64,000 bases of DNA, taken from Roseateles sp. (GTDB taxonomy: Bacteria > Pseudomonadota > Gammaproteobacteria > Burkholderiales > Burkholderiaceae_C). The position numbers and the translations under genes were made by a program. The stretch's first letter is position 1; every line of letters begins with the position of its first letter. Of this stretch, positions 24,867-33,430 are shown piece by piece. The notes under the pieces are model-generated. The model was given only the letters and a program-made list of their open reading frames with translations, was not told the origin of the DNA and searched no databases. Location of the stretch: the NCBI GenBank assembly GCA_016790285.1, contig JAEUPJ010000091.1:1-64000 (forward strand), in the 5' to 3' direction.

Positions 24867-26081
24867 TCAGAGCCTTTCGAAAATGCCGGCGGCGCCTTGG
24901 CCGGCGCCAACGCACATGGTCACCATGCCGTACTTGCCGCCCGTGCGGCGCAGGCCGTGGATGACGGAAGCCGCGCGGATGGCACCGGTGGCGCCCAGCG
25001 GGTGGCCCAGGGCGATGGCGCCGCCGTTGGGGTTGACCTTGGCGCGGTCGAGCTCGAAGCCCTTGCTGTCCAGGTCGTTGAGCACGGCCAGGCTCTGCGC
25101 GGCGAAGGCTTCGTTGAGCTCCACCCAGTCCAGGTCCTTGGCGCTGATGCCAGCGGCCTTCAGCGCCGCCGGGATGGCTTCGATCGGGCCGATGCCCATG
25201 ATCTCGGGCGGCACGCCGCGCACGGCGAAGGACACGAAGCGGGCCAGCGGCGTCAGGTTGTAGCGCTTGAGCGCGGCTTCGCTGACGATGATCAGGCCGC
25301 CGGAGCCGTCCGACGTCTGCGAGCTGTTGCCGGCGGTGACGCTGCCCTTGGCGGCGAACACGGGCTTGAGCTTGGCCAGGCCTTCCAGCGACGTGTCGGG
25401 GCGGGCGCCTTCGTCGAGCTTGACGGTGCGGGTCTTGATGTTGACGGTGCCGTCCGCCAGGTTGGGCGTGCGCTCGATGACGTCGAAAGGCGTCATCTCG
25501 GCGTCGAAGTAGCCCGCCTGCATGGCGGCCACGGCACGGCGGTGCGATTCCACCGAGAAGGCGTCCTGCGCCTCACGGCTGATCTTCCACTGCGCGGCGA
25601 CCTTCTCGGCCGTCAGGCCCATGCCGTAGGCGATGCCGATGTTCTCGTCCTTCTCGAAGATCAGCGGCGACAGGCTCGGCTTGTTGCCGCCCATCGGGAT
25701 CATGGACATCGACTCCACGCCACCGGCGAACATCACGTCGGCCTCGCCCACGCGGATGCGGTCGGCGGCCATCTGCACGGCGGTGATGCCGGAGGCGCAG
25801 TAGCGGTTGATCGTCACGCCGCCCACCGTCGGGCCGAAGCCGGCCAGCACGGAGGCCACGCGGGCGATGTTCATGCCCTGCTCGCCTTCGGGGAAGGAGC
25901 AGCCGACGATGGCGTCTTCAATCGCCTTGGCTTCCAGGCCCGGGGCCTGGGCGAGTGCCGCCTGCATCACCTTGACGAGCATCTCGTCAGGGCGCGTGTT
26001 CTTGAAGTAGCCCCGGCCGCTCTTGCCGATAGGCAGACGGGTGGCGGCGACGATGTAGGCGTCTTGGACTTGCTTGCTCAT
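24867..26081 (-). CDS. fadA: Acetyl-CoA C-acyltransferase (3-ketoacyl-CoA thiolase)
   Basis: A 404 aa thiolase performing the last step of beta-oxidation, releasing acetyl-CoA from 3-ketoacyl-CoA. The active-site Cys is in INRYCASGI, the His in NPNGGAIALGHPLGATGA and the second Cys in CVGAGQGAAG. The length is normal. ATG 26081 is preceded by AAAGGAAAG; 14 upstream codons are in the leader. It is the last gene of the operon that starts with the TetR regulator. Presumably it forms the trifunctional beta-oxidation complex with the FadB/FadJ-like protein encoded two genes earlier. Confidence 0.94.
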   Translation of the reverse strand: MSKQVQDAYIVAATRLPIGKSGRGYFKNTRPDEMLVKVMQAALAQAPGLEAKAIEDAIVGCSFPEGEQGMNIARVASVLAGFGPTVGGVTINRYCASGITAVQMAADRIRVGEADVMFAGGVESMSMIPMGGNKPSLSPLIFEKDENIGIAYGMGLTAEKVAAQWKISREAQDAFSVESHRRAVAAMQAGYFDAEMTPFDVIERTPNLADGTVNIKTRTVKLDEGARPDTSLEGLAKLKPVFAAKGSVTAGNSSQTSDGSGGLIIVSEAALKRYNLTPLARFVSFAVRGVPPEIMGIGPIEAIPAALKAAGISAKDLDWVELNEAFAAQSLAVLNDLDSKGFELDRAKVNPNGGAIALGHPLGATGAIRAASVIHGLRRTGGKYGMVTMCVGAGQGAAGIFERL

Positions 26082-26119
26082 GGTCTTTCCTTTCAAGGCC
26101 CTCGCGGGCCTCTCGTTGT

Positions 26120-26611
26120 TCAAGCCTGGGGCTTCTCTTTGGGCACCCAGGCCCAGACAAATTCACACTGGATCGGCTCGATGCCGGCTTCATCGGTGAC
26201 CGTGACGGCGACGGTCACTTCACCCTTGGTCTCGCGGGCGAGCAGCGCGCGCTGCTCGGCGGTCAGGTGCGCCTGGGCACGCAGGGCCCCGGTCGCGCGC
26301 TTCTTGAACGCGACGTTCAGGCTCTTGCACAGCGGCAGGCAGTCGTCGCGCACATTCATGCCGACGACCATGCCGGTGGCGGTTTCGGCCACCAGCGTCA
26401 TGGCCGCCGCGTGCACGCCGCGGATGTGGTTCTGCACCGGCCGCCGGTTGGCGATGCGGATGTCGCTGCGCTCGGGCGTGAGCGCGACGAAATCCAGCCC
26501 CGCGGTGCCGGTGAGCGGCACCGCGCGGCGCAGCGCGAAGTTGCGCGCGGCGCTGCGCAGCGGGGCGGGCAGGCCGTCCAGCTTGGCGAGGGTGCGTTGA
26601 AGCCGGTTCAT
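26120..26611 (-). CDS. DUF4442 hotdog-fold thioesterase-like protein
   Basis: A 163 aa protein with the DUF4442 hotdog pattern. Visible segments are FVALTPERSDIRIANRRPVQNHIRGVHAAAM and CKSLNVAFKKRATGALRA, then a last strand reading CEFVWAWVPK. It lies between the beta-oxidation bifunctional enzyme gene (8 bp gap) and the thiolase gene. It may hydrolyse stalled acyl-CoA intermediates; this is inferred from the operon. No signal peptide, so cytoplasmic. Confidence 0.83.
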   Translation of the reverse strand: MNRLQRTLAKLDGLPAPLRSAARNFALRRAVPLTGTAGLDFVALTPERSDIRIANRRPVQNHIRGVHAAAMTLVAETATGMVVGMNVRDDCLPLCKSLNVAFKKRATGALRAQAHLTAEQRALLARETKGEVTVAVTVTDEAGIEPIQCEFVWAWVPKEKPQA

Positions 26612-26619
26612 GACCTGGC

Positions 26620-29016
26620 TCAGTTGCGGACGGGCTTGCCCGTTTGCAACATGCCCATGATCCGCTCTTGCGTCTTGGGGTTGTCCAGCAGCGAGCAGAA
26701 GTGCTTGCGCTCCAGGGCCATCAGGTACTCCTCGGTCACCAGGGAACCCGCCTCGACCTCGCCACCGCAGACCACGTCGGCGATCGCCGCGGCCAGGTGG
26801 TAGTCGTGCGCGCTGACGAAGCCGCCGTCACGCATGTTGGCGACCTGGCCCTTGATGGTGGCGATGCCGCTGCGGCCCGCGACCGGGAACACGGCCTTGT
26901 GCGGCGGGCGGTAGCCGGCCTCGGCCATGCCCTTCACGGTGGCCGTGGCCACGTGCAGCAGCTCGTCCTTGTGCGGGACGATGATGTCGCTGTCCAGCAG
27001 GAAGCCGTTCTTCTTCGCCTCGTGCGCCGAGGTCGCGACCTTGGCGGTGGCGGCGGTCAGGAAGCCGTCCTTCAGGAAGCTCAGGATGTCGGCACCGGCA
27101 TTGCCGGCGGCGGCCATCTCGGCGGCACGGCGGGCGATGTAGGTCAGGCCGCCGGCACCCGGCACGAGGCCGACGCCGACTTCCACGAGGCCCACATAGC
27201 TCTCGACGTGCGCCACGCGGCGCGCGCAGTGGATGGCCAGCTCGCAGCCACCCCCCAGCGCCAGGCCGCGCATCGCGGCGACGACCGGCACGCTGGCGTA
27301 GCGGATGCGCAGCATGGCGTCCTGCAGCTTCTTCTCTTCCGGGGCGATGCCCTTGCTGCCCATCTTCATGAAGACGGGCATCAGGCTTTCCAGGTTGGCG
27401 CCCGCCGAGAACACGTCGTCCGGCGACCAGACCACGAGGCCCTTGTACTGGCTTTCAGCAATCTCGACCGCCTTGAGCAGGCCCTCGGTCACGGCCGGGC
27501 TGATCAGGTGCAGCTTGGCGGTGATGGAGGCGATGACGACCTCGCCGTCCAGCGTCCAGACGCGTACTTCATCGTTCTTGAACAGCTCGGTGCCGCTCTT
27601 GAGCGGGTCGGCCGCGCCGGATCCCAGCAGGGCCTCGGGGAAGGCCTGGCGCTGGTAGACGGGCAGCGCGCTGCGCGGCTTGAAGACGCCTTCGGCGGCG
27701 CTCCACGAACCCTGCGGCGTGTGCACGCCACCGGCCTCGGCCACGGGGCCTTCCGTCACCCAGGCGGGCAGCGGGGCGCTGGAGAGGGTCTTGCCGTCGG
27801 CGATGTCGGCCGAGATCCACTCGGCGACCTGCTTCCAGCCGGCGGCCTGCCACAGCTCGAACGGGCCTTGGCTGCTGCCGAAGCCCCAGCGCATCGCGAA
27901 GTCGATCTCGCGGGCGGTGTCGGCGACGGTGGCCAGGTGCACGGCGCAGTAGTGGAAGCTGTCACGCAGGATGGCCCACAGGAACTGGGCCTGCGGGTTG
28001 GTCGATTCGCGCAGCAGCTTCAGGCGGTCGGCCGGGGCCTTCTTGAGCATGCGCGCGACGATCTCGTCGGCCTTCTTGCCGCCGGCCACGTACTCGCCGG
28101 TGGCGAAGTCCAGGCGCTGGATGTCCTTGCCGACCTTCTTGTAGAAGCCCGCGCCCGTCTTCTGGCCGAGCGCGCCCTTCTGGATCAGGCCCGCCAGCAC
28201 GGCCGGGGTGGCATAGGTGCTGTAGAAGGGGTCGTCCTTCAGGTTGTCCTGCATCGTCTTGACGACGTGGGCCATGGTGTCCAGGCCGACGACGTCTGCG
28301 GTGCGGAATGTGCCGGAGCTGGCGCGGCCGAGCTTCTTGCCGGTCAGGTCGTCCACCACGTCCACCGTCAGGCCGAACTTCTCGGCCTCGATCATCGTGG
28401 CCATCATGCCGGCGATGCCGACGCGGTTGGCGACGAAGTTGGGCGTGTCATGGGCGCGCACGACGCTCTTGCCGAGCGACGTCGTCACGAAGGCCTCGAG
28501 CTCGTCGAGGATGTGCGGCTGCGTGGTGGGCGTGTTGATCAGCTCCACCAGCGCCATGTAGCGCGGCGGGTTGAAGAAGTGGATGCCGCAAAAGCGCGGC
28601 TTGATGTCTTCCGGCAGCACCTCGGAAAGCTTGGTGATGGACAGGCCCGAGGTGTTGGACGCCACGATGGCGTGCGGCGCCACGAACGGCGCGATCTTGG
28701 TGTAGAGGTCGAGCTTCCAGTCCATGCGCTCGGCGATGGCCTCGATGACGAGGTCGCAGCCCTTGAGCAGCTCCAGGTGCTCCTCGTAGTTGGCGGGCTG
28801 GATCAGCGCGGCTTCCGACGCATCACCCAGCGGGGCCGGCTTGAGCTTCTTCAGGCCATCGACGGCCTTGGTCACGATGCCGTTCTTCGGGCCTTCCTTG
28901 GCAGGCAGGTCGAACAGCACGACGGGCACCTTGCAGTTGACGAGGTGGGCGGCGATCTGCGCGCCCATCACGCCGGCGCCCAGCACGGCGACCTTGCGGA
29001 CTTGGAATCGACTCAT
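26620..29016 (-). CDS. 3-hydroxyacyl-CoA dehydrogenase / enoyl-CoA hydratase (FadB/FadJ-like)
   Basis: A 798 aa bifunctional beta-oxidation enzyme, but with the dehydrogenase first and the hydratase last. The N-terminal NAD-binding motif is VAVLGAGVMGAQIAAHL, followed by CGIHFFNPPRYM, which holds the 3HCDH active-site His, and TPNFVANRVG. The crotonase-fold half begins near residue 490 and contains SAGANLESL and MRGLALGGGCELAIHC. This arrangement is that of the large proteobacterial relatives sometimes annotated fadB-like or HadH fusion, not the E. coli FadB order. AAGGAG lies ahead of ATG 29016. It is the central gene of the beta-oxidation operon. Confidence 0.92.
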   Translation of the reverse strand: MSRFQVRKVAVLGAGVMGAQIAAHLVNCKVPVVLFDLPAKEGPKNGIVTKAVDGLKKLKPAPLGDASEAALIQPANYEEHLELLKGCDLVIEAIAERMDWKLDLYTKIAPFVAPHAIVASNTSGLSITKLSEVLPEDIKPRFCGIHFFNPPRYMALVELINTPTTQPHILDELEAFVTTSLGKSVVRAHDTPNFVANRVGIAGMMATMIEAEKFGLTVDVVDDLTGKKLGRASSGTFRTADVVGLDTMAHVVKTMQDNLKDDPFYSTYATPAVLAGLIQKGALGQKTGAGFYKKVGKDIQRLDFATGEYVAGGKKADEIVARMLKKAPADRLKLLRESTNPQAQFLWAILRDSFHYCAVHLATVADTAREIDFAMRWGFGSSQGPFELWQAAGWKQVAEWISADIADGKTLSSAPLPAWVTEGPVAEAGGVHTPQGSWSAAEGVFKPRSALPVYQRQAFPEALLGSGAADPLKSGTELFKNDEVRVWTLDGEVVIASITAKLHLISPAVTEGLLKAVEIAESQYKGLVVWSPDDVFSAGANLESLMPVFMKMGSKGIAPEEKKLQDAMLRIRYASVPVVAAMRGLALGGGCELAIHCARRVAHVESYVGLVEVGVGLVPGAGGLTYIARRAAEMAAAGNAGADILSFLKDGFLTAATAKVATSAHEAKKNGFLLDSDIIVPHKDELLHVATATVKGMAEAGYRPPHKAVFPVAGRSGIATIKGQVANMRDGGFVSAHDYHLAAAIADVVCGGEVEAGSLVTEEYLMALERKHFCSLLDNPKTQERIMGMLQTGKPVRN

Positions 29017-29038
29017 TGATTTCTCCTTGGGTGTTCGT

Positions 29039-29464
29039 TCACTCGACGCGGATCCACGTCTGTGTGCGGTAGAAGGGGCCGATGTAGCCGCGCATCTCCA
29101 GTTTCTTGCCACCGTCCACGGGCTTCAGGCGCGTGCGGTAGGTCTTGCCGTTGTTGGGATCGAGGATCTCGCCATGCCCCCAGATGCCTTCACCGTCGGG
29201 CTTCACGCCGCGGATGATCTGCAAGCCCAGCACCGGCTGGTTCTTGCGGTCGTCCGTGCACTTGTCGCATTTGGCATCGCCGGTGTCCTTGGGGTCCAGC
29301 AGTTTCTCGATGCTGCCCACGAGGGCGCCCCCCTGTTCGCTGATGCGAACCAGCGACTTCGCGGTTTTGCCGTCGTCGTCGATGGTCTTCCACAGGCCCA
29401 CGGGTGAGGTCTGCGCGAACGCAAACGCGGGCATCAGCAGGGCAGCAGCGAACAGGAATTTCAT
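29039..29464 (-). CDS. DUF2147 periplasmic protein
   Basis: A 141 aa secreted protein. The signal peptide MKFLFAAALLMPAFAFAQ is followed by the DUF2147 pattern: VGLWKTIDDDGKTAKSLVRI, GIWGHGEILDPNNGKTYRTRL and a last strand FYRTQTWIRVE. A CDKC pair (residues ~66-69) could bind metal or form a disulphide. The fold is lipocalin-like, and a role in binding a fatty or hydrophobic compound is only a guess. It sits inside the beta-oxidation operon between the acyl-CoA dehydrogenase and bifunctional enzyme genes. AAGGAT precedes the ATG. Confidence 0.87.
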   Translation of the reverse strand: MKFLFAAALLMPAFAFAQTSPVGLWKTIDDDGKTAKSLVRISEQGGALVGSIEKLLDPKDTGDAKCDKCTDDRKNQPVLGLQIIRGVKPDGEGIWGHGEILDPNNGKTYRTRLKPVDGGKKLEMRGYIGPFYRTQTWIRVE

Positions 29465-29502
29465 CGGGGCATCCTTGTCGTCAGGCAGTGGTGGATGGGC
29501 GC

Positions 29503-31293
29503 TCAGAACAGCGCTTCGTCCATTTCCATCAGCGGCTTCAGGCCAGCGCGGCAGGTGCGGATCAGCGAGGCCGTCTCGGGCAGCAGCTTGGCGAAGTAGA
29601 AGCGCGCCGTGGCCAGCTTGGCGGTGTAGAACGGGTCGCCGGAGTCCTTCTTGGCCAGCGCGATCTTGGCGGCCTGGGCGAAGAAGTAGGCAAAGCACAT
29701 GTGGCCCACCACGCGCAGGTAGTCCACGGCCGCGGCGCCGACTTCGTCGGGGTTGCCGAAGGCCTTCATGCCGATTTCCTGCGTGAGCTTGTTGACCTTG
29801 TCGCCGAGGTCGGCGAGCGGGTTCACGAACTCCTGCATGGCCTCGTTGGTGCCCTCTTCCTCGATGAAGGCGGCGATCTTCTTGCCGAACTTCTTCAGCG
29901 TGGCGCCGTTGTTGCCCAGCACCTTGCGGCCCAGCAGGTCCAGCGACTGGATGGTGTTGGTGCCCTCATAGATCATGTTGATGCGCGCATCGCGCACGTA
30001 CTGCTCCATGCCCCACTCGTGGATGAAGCCGTGGCCGCCGTACACCTGCATGCAGTGCGACGTGGCGAGCCAGCCGTTGTCGGTGATGAAGGCCTTGATG
30101 ATGGGCGTGAGCAGCGCGACTTCGGCGTCGCATTCCTTGCGCTCGTCCTCGTCGTCGCTCTTGAGCGCCTTGTCCAGCTGCAGCACGGTGTAGCCCTGCA
30201 GCATGCGGCCGCCTTCGGCGAAGGCGCGGGCGGTCAGCAGCATCTTGCGCACGTCGGGGTGCACGATGATGGGATCGGCCGCCTTCTCGGGCGCCTTCGG
30301 GCCGGACAGCGCGCGCATTTGCAGGCGGTCCTTGGCGTAGGCCACGGCGTTCTGGTAGGCCACTTCGGTCAGGCCGAGGGACTGGTTGCCCACGCCCAGG
30401 CGGGCGGCGTTCATCATCACGAACATGGCGGCCAGGCCCTTGTTGGGCTCGCCGACCAGGGTGCCGGTGGCGCCTTCCAGCACGATCTGGGCGGTGGCGT
30501 TGCCGTGGATGCCCATCTTGTGCTCGAGGCCCGCGCAGAAGACCCGGTTGCGCTCACCGAGGCTGCCGTCGGCGTTCACGTGGAACTTGGGCACGATGAA
30601 GAGCGAGATGCCCTTGGAGCCGACGGGCGCGTCCGGCAGGCGGGCCAGCACGAGGTGGACGATGTTGTCCGCCAGGTCGTGCTCACCGGCCGAGATGAAG
30701 ATCTTGGCGCCGGTGATCTTGTAGGTGCCGTCGGCTTGCGGCTCGGCCTTGGTGCGCAGCAGGCCCAGGTCGGTGCCGCAGTGCGGCTCGGTCAGGCACA
30801 TCGTGCCCGTCCACTCGCCGCTGGTCAGCTTGGGCAGGTAGAGCGCCTTTTGCTCGGGCGTGCCATGGGCGTGCAGGGCCTCGTAGGCGCCGTGCGAGAG
30901 GCCGGGATACATCGTCCAGGCCTGGTTGGCCGAGTTCAGCATCTCGTAGAAGAACTGGTTAACGAGGTGCGGCAGGCCCTGGCCGCCGTACTCGGGGTCG
31001 CAGGACAGAGCTGGCCAGCCGCCTTCGACGTACTGCTTGTAGGCTTCCTTGAAGCCCTTGGGCGCCGTCACCTCGTGCGTGGCCTTGTCGAGGGTGCAGC
31101 CCTCGGCGTCGCCGCTCAGGTTGATCGGGGCGATGACTTCGGCGGCGAACTTGCCACCTTCCTCGAGCACCGCGTTGATCGTGTCGGCGTCGATGTCCTC
31201 GTGGCCGGGCAACATCTTCAGCTCGTCGACGACGTTCAGCAGCTCGTGCATGACGAACTGCATGTCACGCATGGGCGGGGTGTACTGGGGCAT
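29503..31293 (-). CDS. Acyl-CoA dehydrogenase (long FadE-like / C-terminal extension type)
   Basis: A 596 aa flavoenzyme catalysing the first step of beta-oxidation. Typical segments are WTGTMCLTEPHCGTDLG, KITGAKIFISAGEHDL, the catalytic-region YGGHGFIHEWGMEQYVRDARINMIYEGTN and a C-terminal DUF-type extension ending KPLMEMDEALF. The length places it in the ~600-residue class common in beta- and gammaproteobacteria. Substrate chain length is not predictable. AGGAGT lies before ATG 31293. It follows the TetR gene by 39 bp and is the first enzyme gene of the operon. Confidence 0.94.
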   Translation of the reverse strand: MPQYTPPMRDMQFVMHELLNVVDELKMLPGHEDIDADTINAVLEEGGKFAAEVIAPINLSGDAEGCTLDKATHEVTAPKGFKEAYKQYVEGGWPALSCDPEYGGQGLPHLVNQFFYEMLNSANQAWTMYPGLSHGAYEALHAHGTPEQKALYLPKLTSGEWTGTMCLTEPHCGTDLGLLRTKAEPQADGTYKITGAKIFISAGEHDLADNIVHLVLARLPDAPVGSKGISLFIVPKFHVNADGSLGERNRVFCAGLEHKMGIHGNATAQIVLEGATGTLVGEPNKGLAAMFVMMNAARLGVGNQSLGLTEVAYQNAVAYAKDRLQMRALSGPKAPEKAADPIIVHPDVRKMLLTARAFAEGGRMLQGYTVLQLDKALKSDDEDERKECDAEVALLTPIIKAFITDNGWLATSHCMQVYGGHGFIHEWGMEQYVRDARINMIYEGTNTIQSLDLLGRKVLGNNGATLKKFGKKIAAFIEEEGTNEAMQEFVNPLADLGDKVNKLTQEIGMKAFGNPDEVGAAAVDYLRVVGHMCFAYFFAQAAKIALAKKDSGDPFYTAKLATARFYFAKLLPETASLIRTCRAGLKPLMEMDEALF

Positions 31294-31332
31294 CGGGTAC
31301 TCCTGGGACTACGGTGGGGTGGTGAATCGGTG

Positions 31333-32055
31333 TCAGCGCCGCGCGGCGCCGTTCTTGGATGCGGGGCGGCTGCGGTCGACCTCCAGCCCCAGCGGTGTGG
31401 CGTAGAACTGGATGGTTCGCTCGAAACCGTTGCCGGCCCGCGACAGCGCGCCGGGGATGCGCATGAAGCGCGCGTCGTGATGCAGGGACAGGATCAGGCC
31501 GTGCAGCTCGAAGACGATCTGGTCGACGTCGGCGTCCGCGCGCAGGTGACCTTCCTGCACCGACAGCACGATCGCCTTGTGCAGCGCCGCATGCCAGGCC
31601 TTGACCATGCCGACGAGGGCGTCGCGCACGGGGCCGGGCCGGTCGTCGAACTCGACGGCGCCGCTGATGTAGATGCAGCCCGAGTCCACCTCGACCGACA
31701 CGCGGCGCACCCAGCGCTCGAACATCGCGCGCAGGCGCGGCAGGCCGCGCGGCTCGCGGATGGCGGTGAAAAAGACTTCTTCCTCGAACTTGGCGTGGTA
31801 CTCGGTCACCACGGCAATCTGCAGCTCCTCGCGGGAGCCGAAGTGCGCGAAGACGCCGGACTTGCTCATGGCCGTCACGTCCGCCAGCGCGCCGATGGAC
31901 AAGCCCTCCAGGCCCATGTGCGAGGCCAGCCCCAGCGCCGCTTCGAGGATGGCCGCGCGGGTCTGCTGGCCCTTTTGCAGCGAACGCGCAACGCGCGCCG
32001 GCTTGGGCGAGCGCAGCGGGGCGGCTTTCTTGGCAGGGACGGGCAGCGTGCTCAC
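31333..32055 (-). CDS. TetR-family regulator of the beta-oxidation operon
   Basis: A 240 aa repressor. After a basic, Pro/Lys-rich tail the helix-turn-helix domain runs from about residue 32 (TRAAILEAALGLASHMGLEGLSIG to MSKSGVFAHFGSREELQIAVV). The C-terminal ligand-binding domain is of the TetR_C type. It probably senses an acyl-CoA, as do FadR/PsrA-like TetR proteins heading fatty acid operons, but that is inferred from position. The start is a GTG at 32055. A perfect 12-bp palindrome in its promoter is the likely operator, giving autoregulation and control of the genes behind it. Confidence 0.88.
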   Translation of the reverse strand: MSTLPVPAKKAAPLRSPKPARVARSLQKGQQTRAAILEAALGLASHMGLEGLSIGALADVTAMSKSGVFAHFGSREELQIAVVTEYHAKFEEEVFFTAIREPRGLPRLRAMFERWVRRVSVEVDSGCIYISGAVEFDDRPGPVRDALVGMVKAWHAALHKAIVLSVQEGHLRADADVDQIVFELHGLILSLHHDARFMRIPGALSRAGNGFERTIQFYATPLGLEVDRSRPASKNGAARR

Positions 32056-32071
32056 GAACAGACGGGCAGGA

Positions 32072-32100
32072 ATAAAACGAACGATCGTTCTATTTTGCAG
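32072..32100 (-). promoter_or_regulatory. Promoter of the tetR/beta-oxidation operon
   Basis: Read on the minus strand: -35 CTGCAA (32095-32100), a 17-bp spacer, and -10 TTTTAT (32072-32077). The operator palindrome fills most of the spacer, so a bound repressor would block polymerase. The AT-rich stretch stands out from the GC-rich surroundings. The hexamers match the sigma-70 consensus only partly. Confidence 0.6.
32079..32090. promoter_or_regulatory. TetR operator palindrome
   Basis: A perfect 12-bp palindrome, GAACGATCGTTC, flanked by A/T-rich sequence. It lies 24 bp upstream of the regulator's GTG start. The ACGANCGTT-type core is common for TetR proteins controlling fatty acid genes. 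Its place between the -35 and -10 elements supports repression. Confidence 0.8.
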
Positions 32101-32212
32101 GTCGCTCCCGCGACAGCGCCAGCGCAGTCCGACTAAATCCTAGGGTGATGTGCCTAAAACTGCCTGCAACCTAGGGTTCACCCGAGGGAGATCGCTTGTC
32201 ATGACCCTGCGC

Positions 32213-32241
32213 TTGAGCCCTGGCCCGGATCTCGCTAGGCT
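32213..32241 (+). promoter_or_regulatory. Sigma-70-type promoter of the HNH nuclease gene
   Basis: TTGAGC at 32213-32218, a spacer of exactly 17 bp, and TAGGCT at 32236-32241. The start codon lies 22 bp further on, after a good AGGAGG. The -10 has the TAnnnT form common in this GC-rich genome. Confidence 0.55.
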
Positions 32242-32262
32242 CCGGGCAGGAGGTGTTTCCCT

Positions 32263-32820
32263 GTGGATGTGCTCCAACTCGATGTCTCTGGCCGGCCCCA
32301 GTCCTGGATCACGACGCGCGAAGCGGCCGTGCTCTATGCCAGCGATGGCGTGGCGTGGACGCTGGGGGACCCCTGCCAGGTGCTGCGCGGCGGCATGCAG
32401 CGCATCACCGGGCGGCAGTCGCGCATCGAGGTGCACCCCATCATCGCCGTGCGCGGGGCCGTGCCCAGCCGGGCGTGGCGCCAGGCACCCGCGCTCACCA
32501 ACGGCAAGCTCTTCGTGCGCGACCGCTTCATCTGCGCCTACTGTGGCCACCGCTTCCTGCCCGAAGACCTCACCCGCGAGCACATCCAGCCCACGTCGCG
32601 CGGCGGGCAGGACAGCTGGATGAACTGCATCACCGCCTGCAAGTCGTGCAACGGCCGCAAGGGCAGCCGGCTGCCGGAAGAGGCGCACATGAGCCTGCTC
32701 TACCTGCCCTATGTGCCCAGCCTCCATGAGGACATGATCCTCAGAGGCCGCCGCATCCTAGTCGACCAGATGGAATTCCTGCTCGCCAGCGTCCCCCGAA
32801 CTTCGCGTTTGCACGGTTGA
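32263..32820 (+). CDS. HNH endonuclease domain protein
   Basis: A 185 aa protein with an HNH nuclease domain in its second half. It shows the first zinc knuckle FICAYCGHRF, the catalytic EHIQPTSRGGQDSWMN (His and Asn) and the second zinc knuckle TACKSCNGRKG. The N-terminal ~75 residues (LQLDVSGRPQSWITTREAA onward) are typical of housekeeping HNH proteins widespread in betaproteobacteria. No restriction or phage genes lie nearby, so it is probably a resident nuclease rather than part of a defence system. The start is a GTG at 32263 behind AGGAGG. Confidence 0.88.
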   Translation: MDVLQLDVSGRPQSWITTREAAVLYASDGVAWTLGDPCQVLRGGMQRITGRQSRIEVHPIIAVRGAVPSRAWRQAPALTNGKLFVRDRFICAYCGHRFLPEDLTREHIQPTSRGGQDSWMNCITACKSCNGRKGSRLPEEAHMSLLYLPYVPSLHEDMILRGRRILVDQMEFLLASVPRTSRLHG

Positions 32821-32845
32821 CACCGTACGCGTAAAGAGTTGTAGC
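32817..32845 (+). promoter_or_regulatory. Possible promoter of the glycine-zipper lipoprotein gene
   Basis: A perfect consensus -35 (TTGACA, 32817-32822) overlaps the stop codon of the HNH gene. With a 17-bp spacer the -10 would be TGTAGC (32840-32845), a poor match. The leader would be about 65 nt. Confidence 0.4.
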
Positions 32846-32917
32846 CCGGCGCACCAAGCCGTCAACGCGCGGACAATTCGACACGTTGGGCACCTGCCTT
32901 GCCCCTAGGAGATTCGA

Positions 32918-33409
32918 ATGTCCAAGCTCATGACTTCCCTCACCCTCGCCGTCGCTGCCCTGCTGTCGGCCTGCTCCACGACCAGCCCCGATGTGGTCCA
33001 GCGCGGTGACGCGCAGCGCCTGTCGCAGGTGCAGGACGCCACCGTGCTGTCGTCCCGCCCCGTCACCGTCGACGGCTCGCAAAGCGGCATCGGCGGCGTG
33101 GCCGGCGGCGTGACGGGCGCCATTGCCGGCAGCTCGGTCGGTGGCCGCCGCGAGGGCCAGGTCGTTGGCGTGCTGGGTGCCGTGGCCGGCGCCGTCATCG
33201 GCAACGCCATCGAGCGCTCCGCCACGAAGGAAGAAGCGCTCGAGATCATCGTCCAGCTGCGCAACGGCGAGCGCCGCGCCATCATCCAGGCCAAGGGTGC
33301 CGAGAACTTCAACAGTGGAGACCCGGTCGTGCTCGTCACCACCGGCGGCAAGACCCGCGTGACGCGCGCCCCGGCCGTCACGCCCGCCGCACCGGCCAGC
33401 AACGGCTGA
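32918..33409 (+). CDS. Glycine-zipper outer-membrane lipoprotein (SlyB/Pcp-like)
   Basis: A 163 aa lipoprotein with lipobox LLSAC at residues 16-20. The middle is a glycine-zipper pair of helices (GGVAGGVTGAIAGSSVGG and VLGAVAGAVIGNAIERSATK), as in SlyB and Pal-cross-reacting proteins. A small beta domain follows (EIIVQLRNGERRAIIQAKG to GDPVVLVTTGGKTRVTR). Such proteins sit in the outer membrane and help stabilise it; SlyB is under PhoPQ control in enteric bacteria. TAGGAGATTC precedes the ATG. It stands in its own transcription unit. Confidence 0.88.
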   Translation: MSKLMTSLTLAVAALLSACSTTSPDVVQRGDAQRLSQVQDATVLSSRPVTVDGSQSGIGGVAGGVTGAIAGSSVGGRREGQVVGVLGAVAGAVIGNAIERSATKEEALEIIVQLRNGERRAIIQAKGAENFNSGDPVVLVTTGGKTRVTRAPAVTPAAPASNG

Positions 33410-33430
33410 CCCGGCCGCCAACAGGCACAC

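Noticed and set aside
32263-32820. HNH nuclease as part of a restriction or toxin-antitoxin system
   Set aside because: No methyltransferase, antitoxin, phage or defence genes nearby, and the protein matches common stand-alone HNH proteins.
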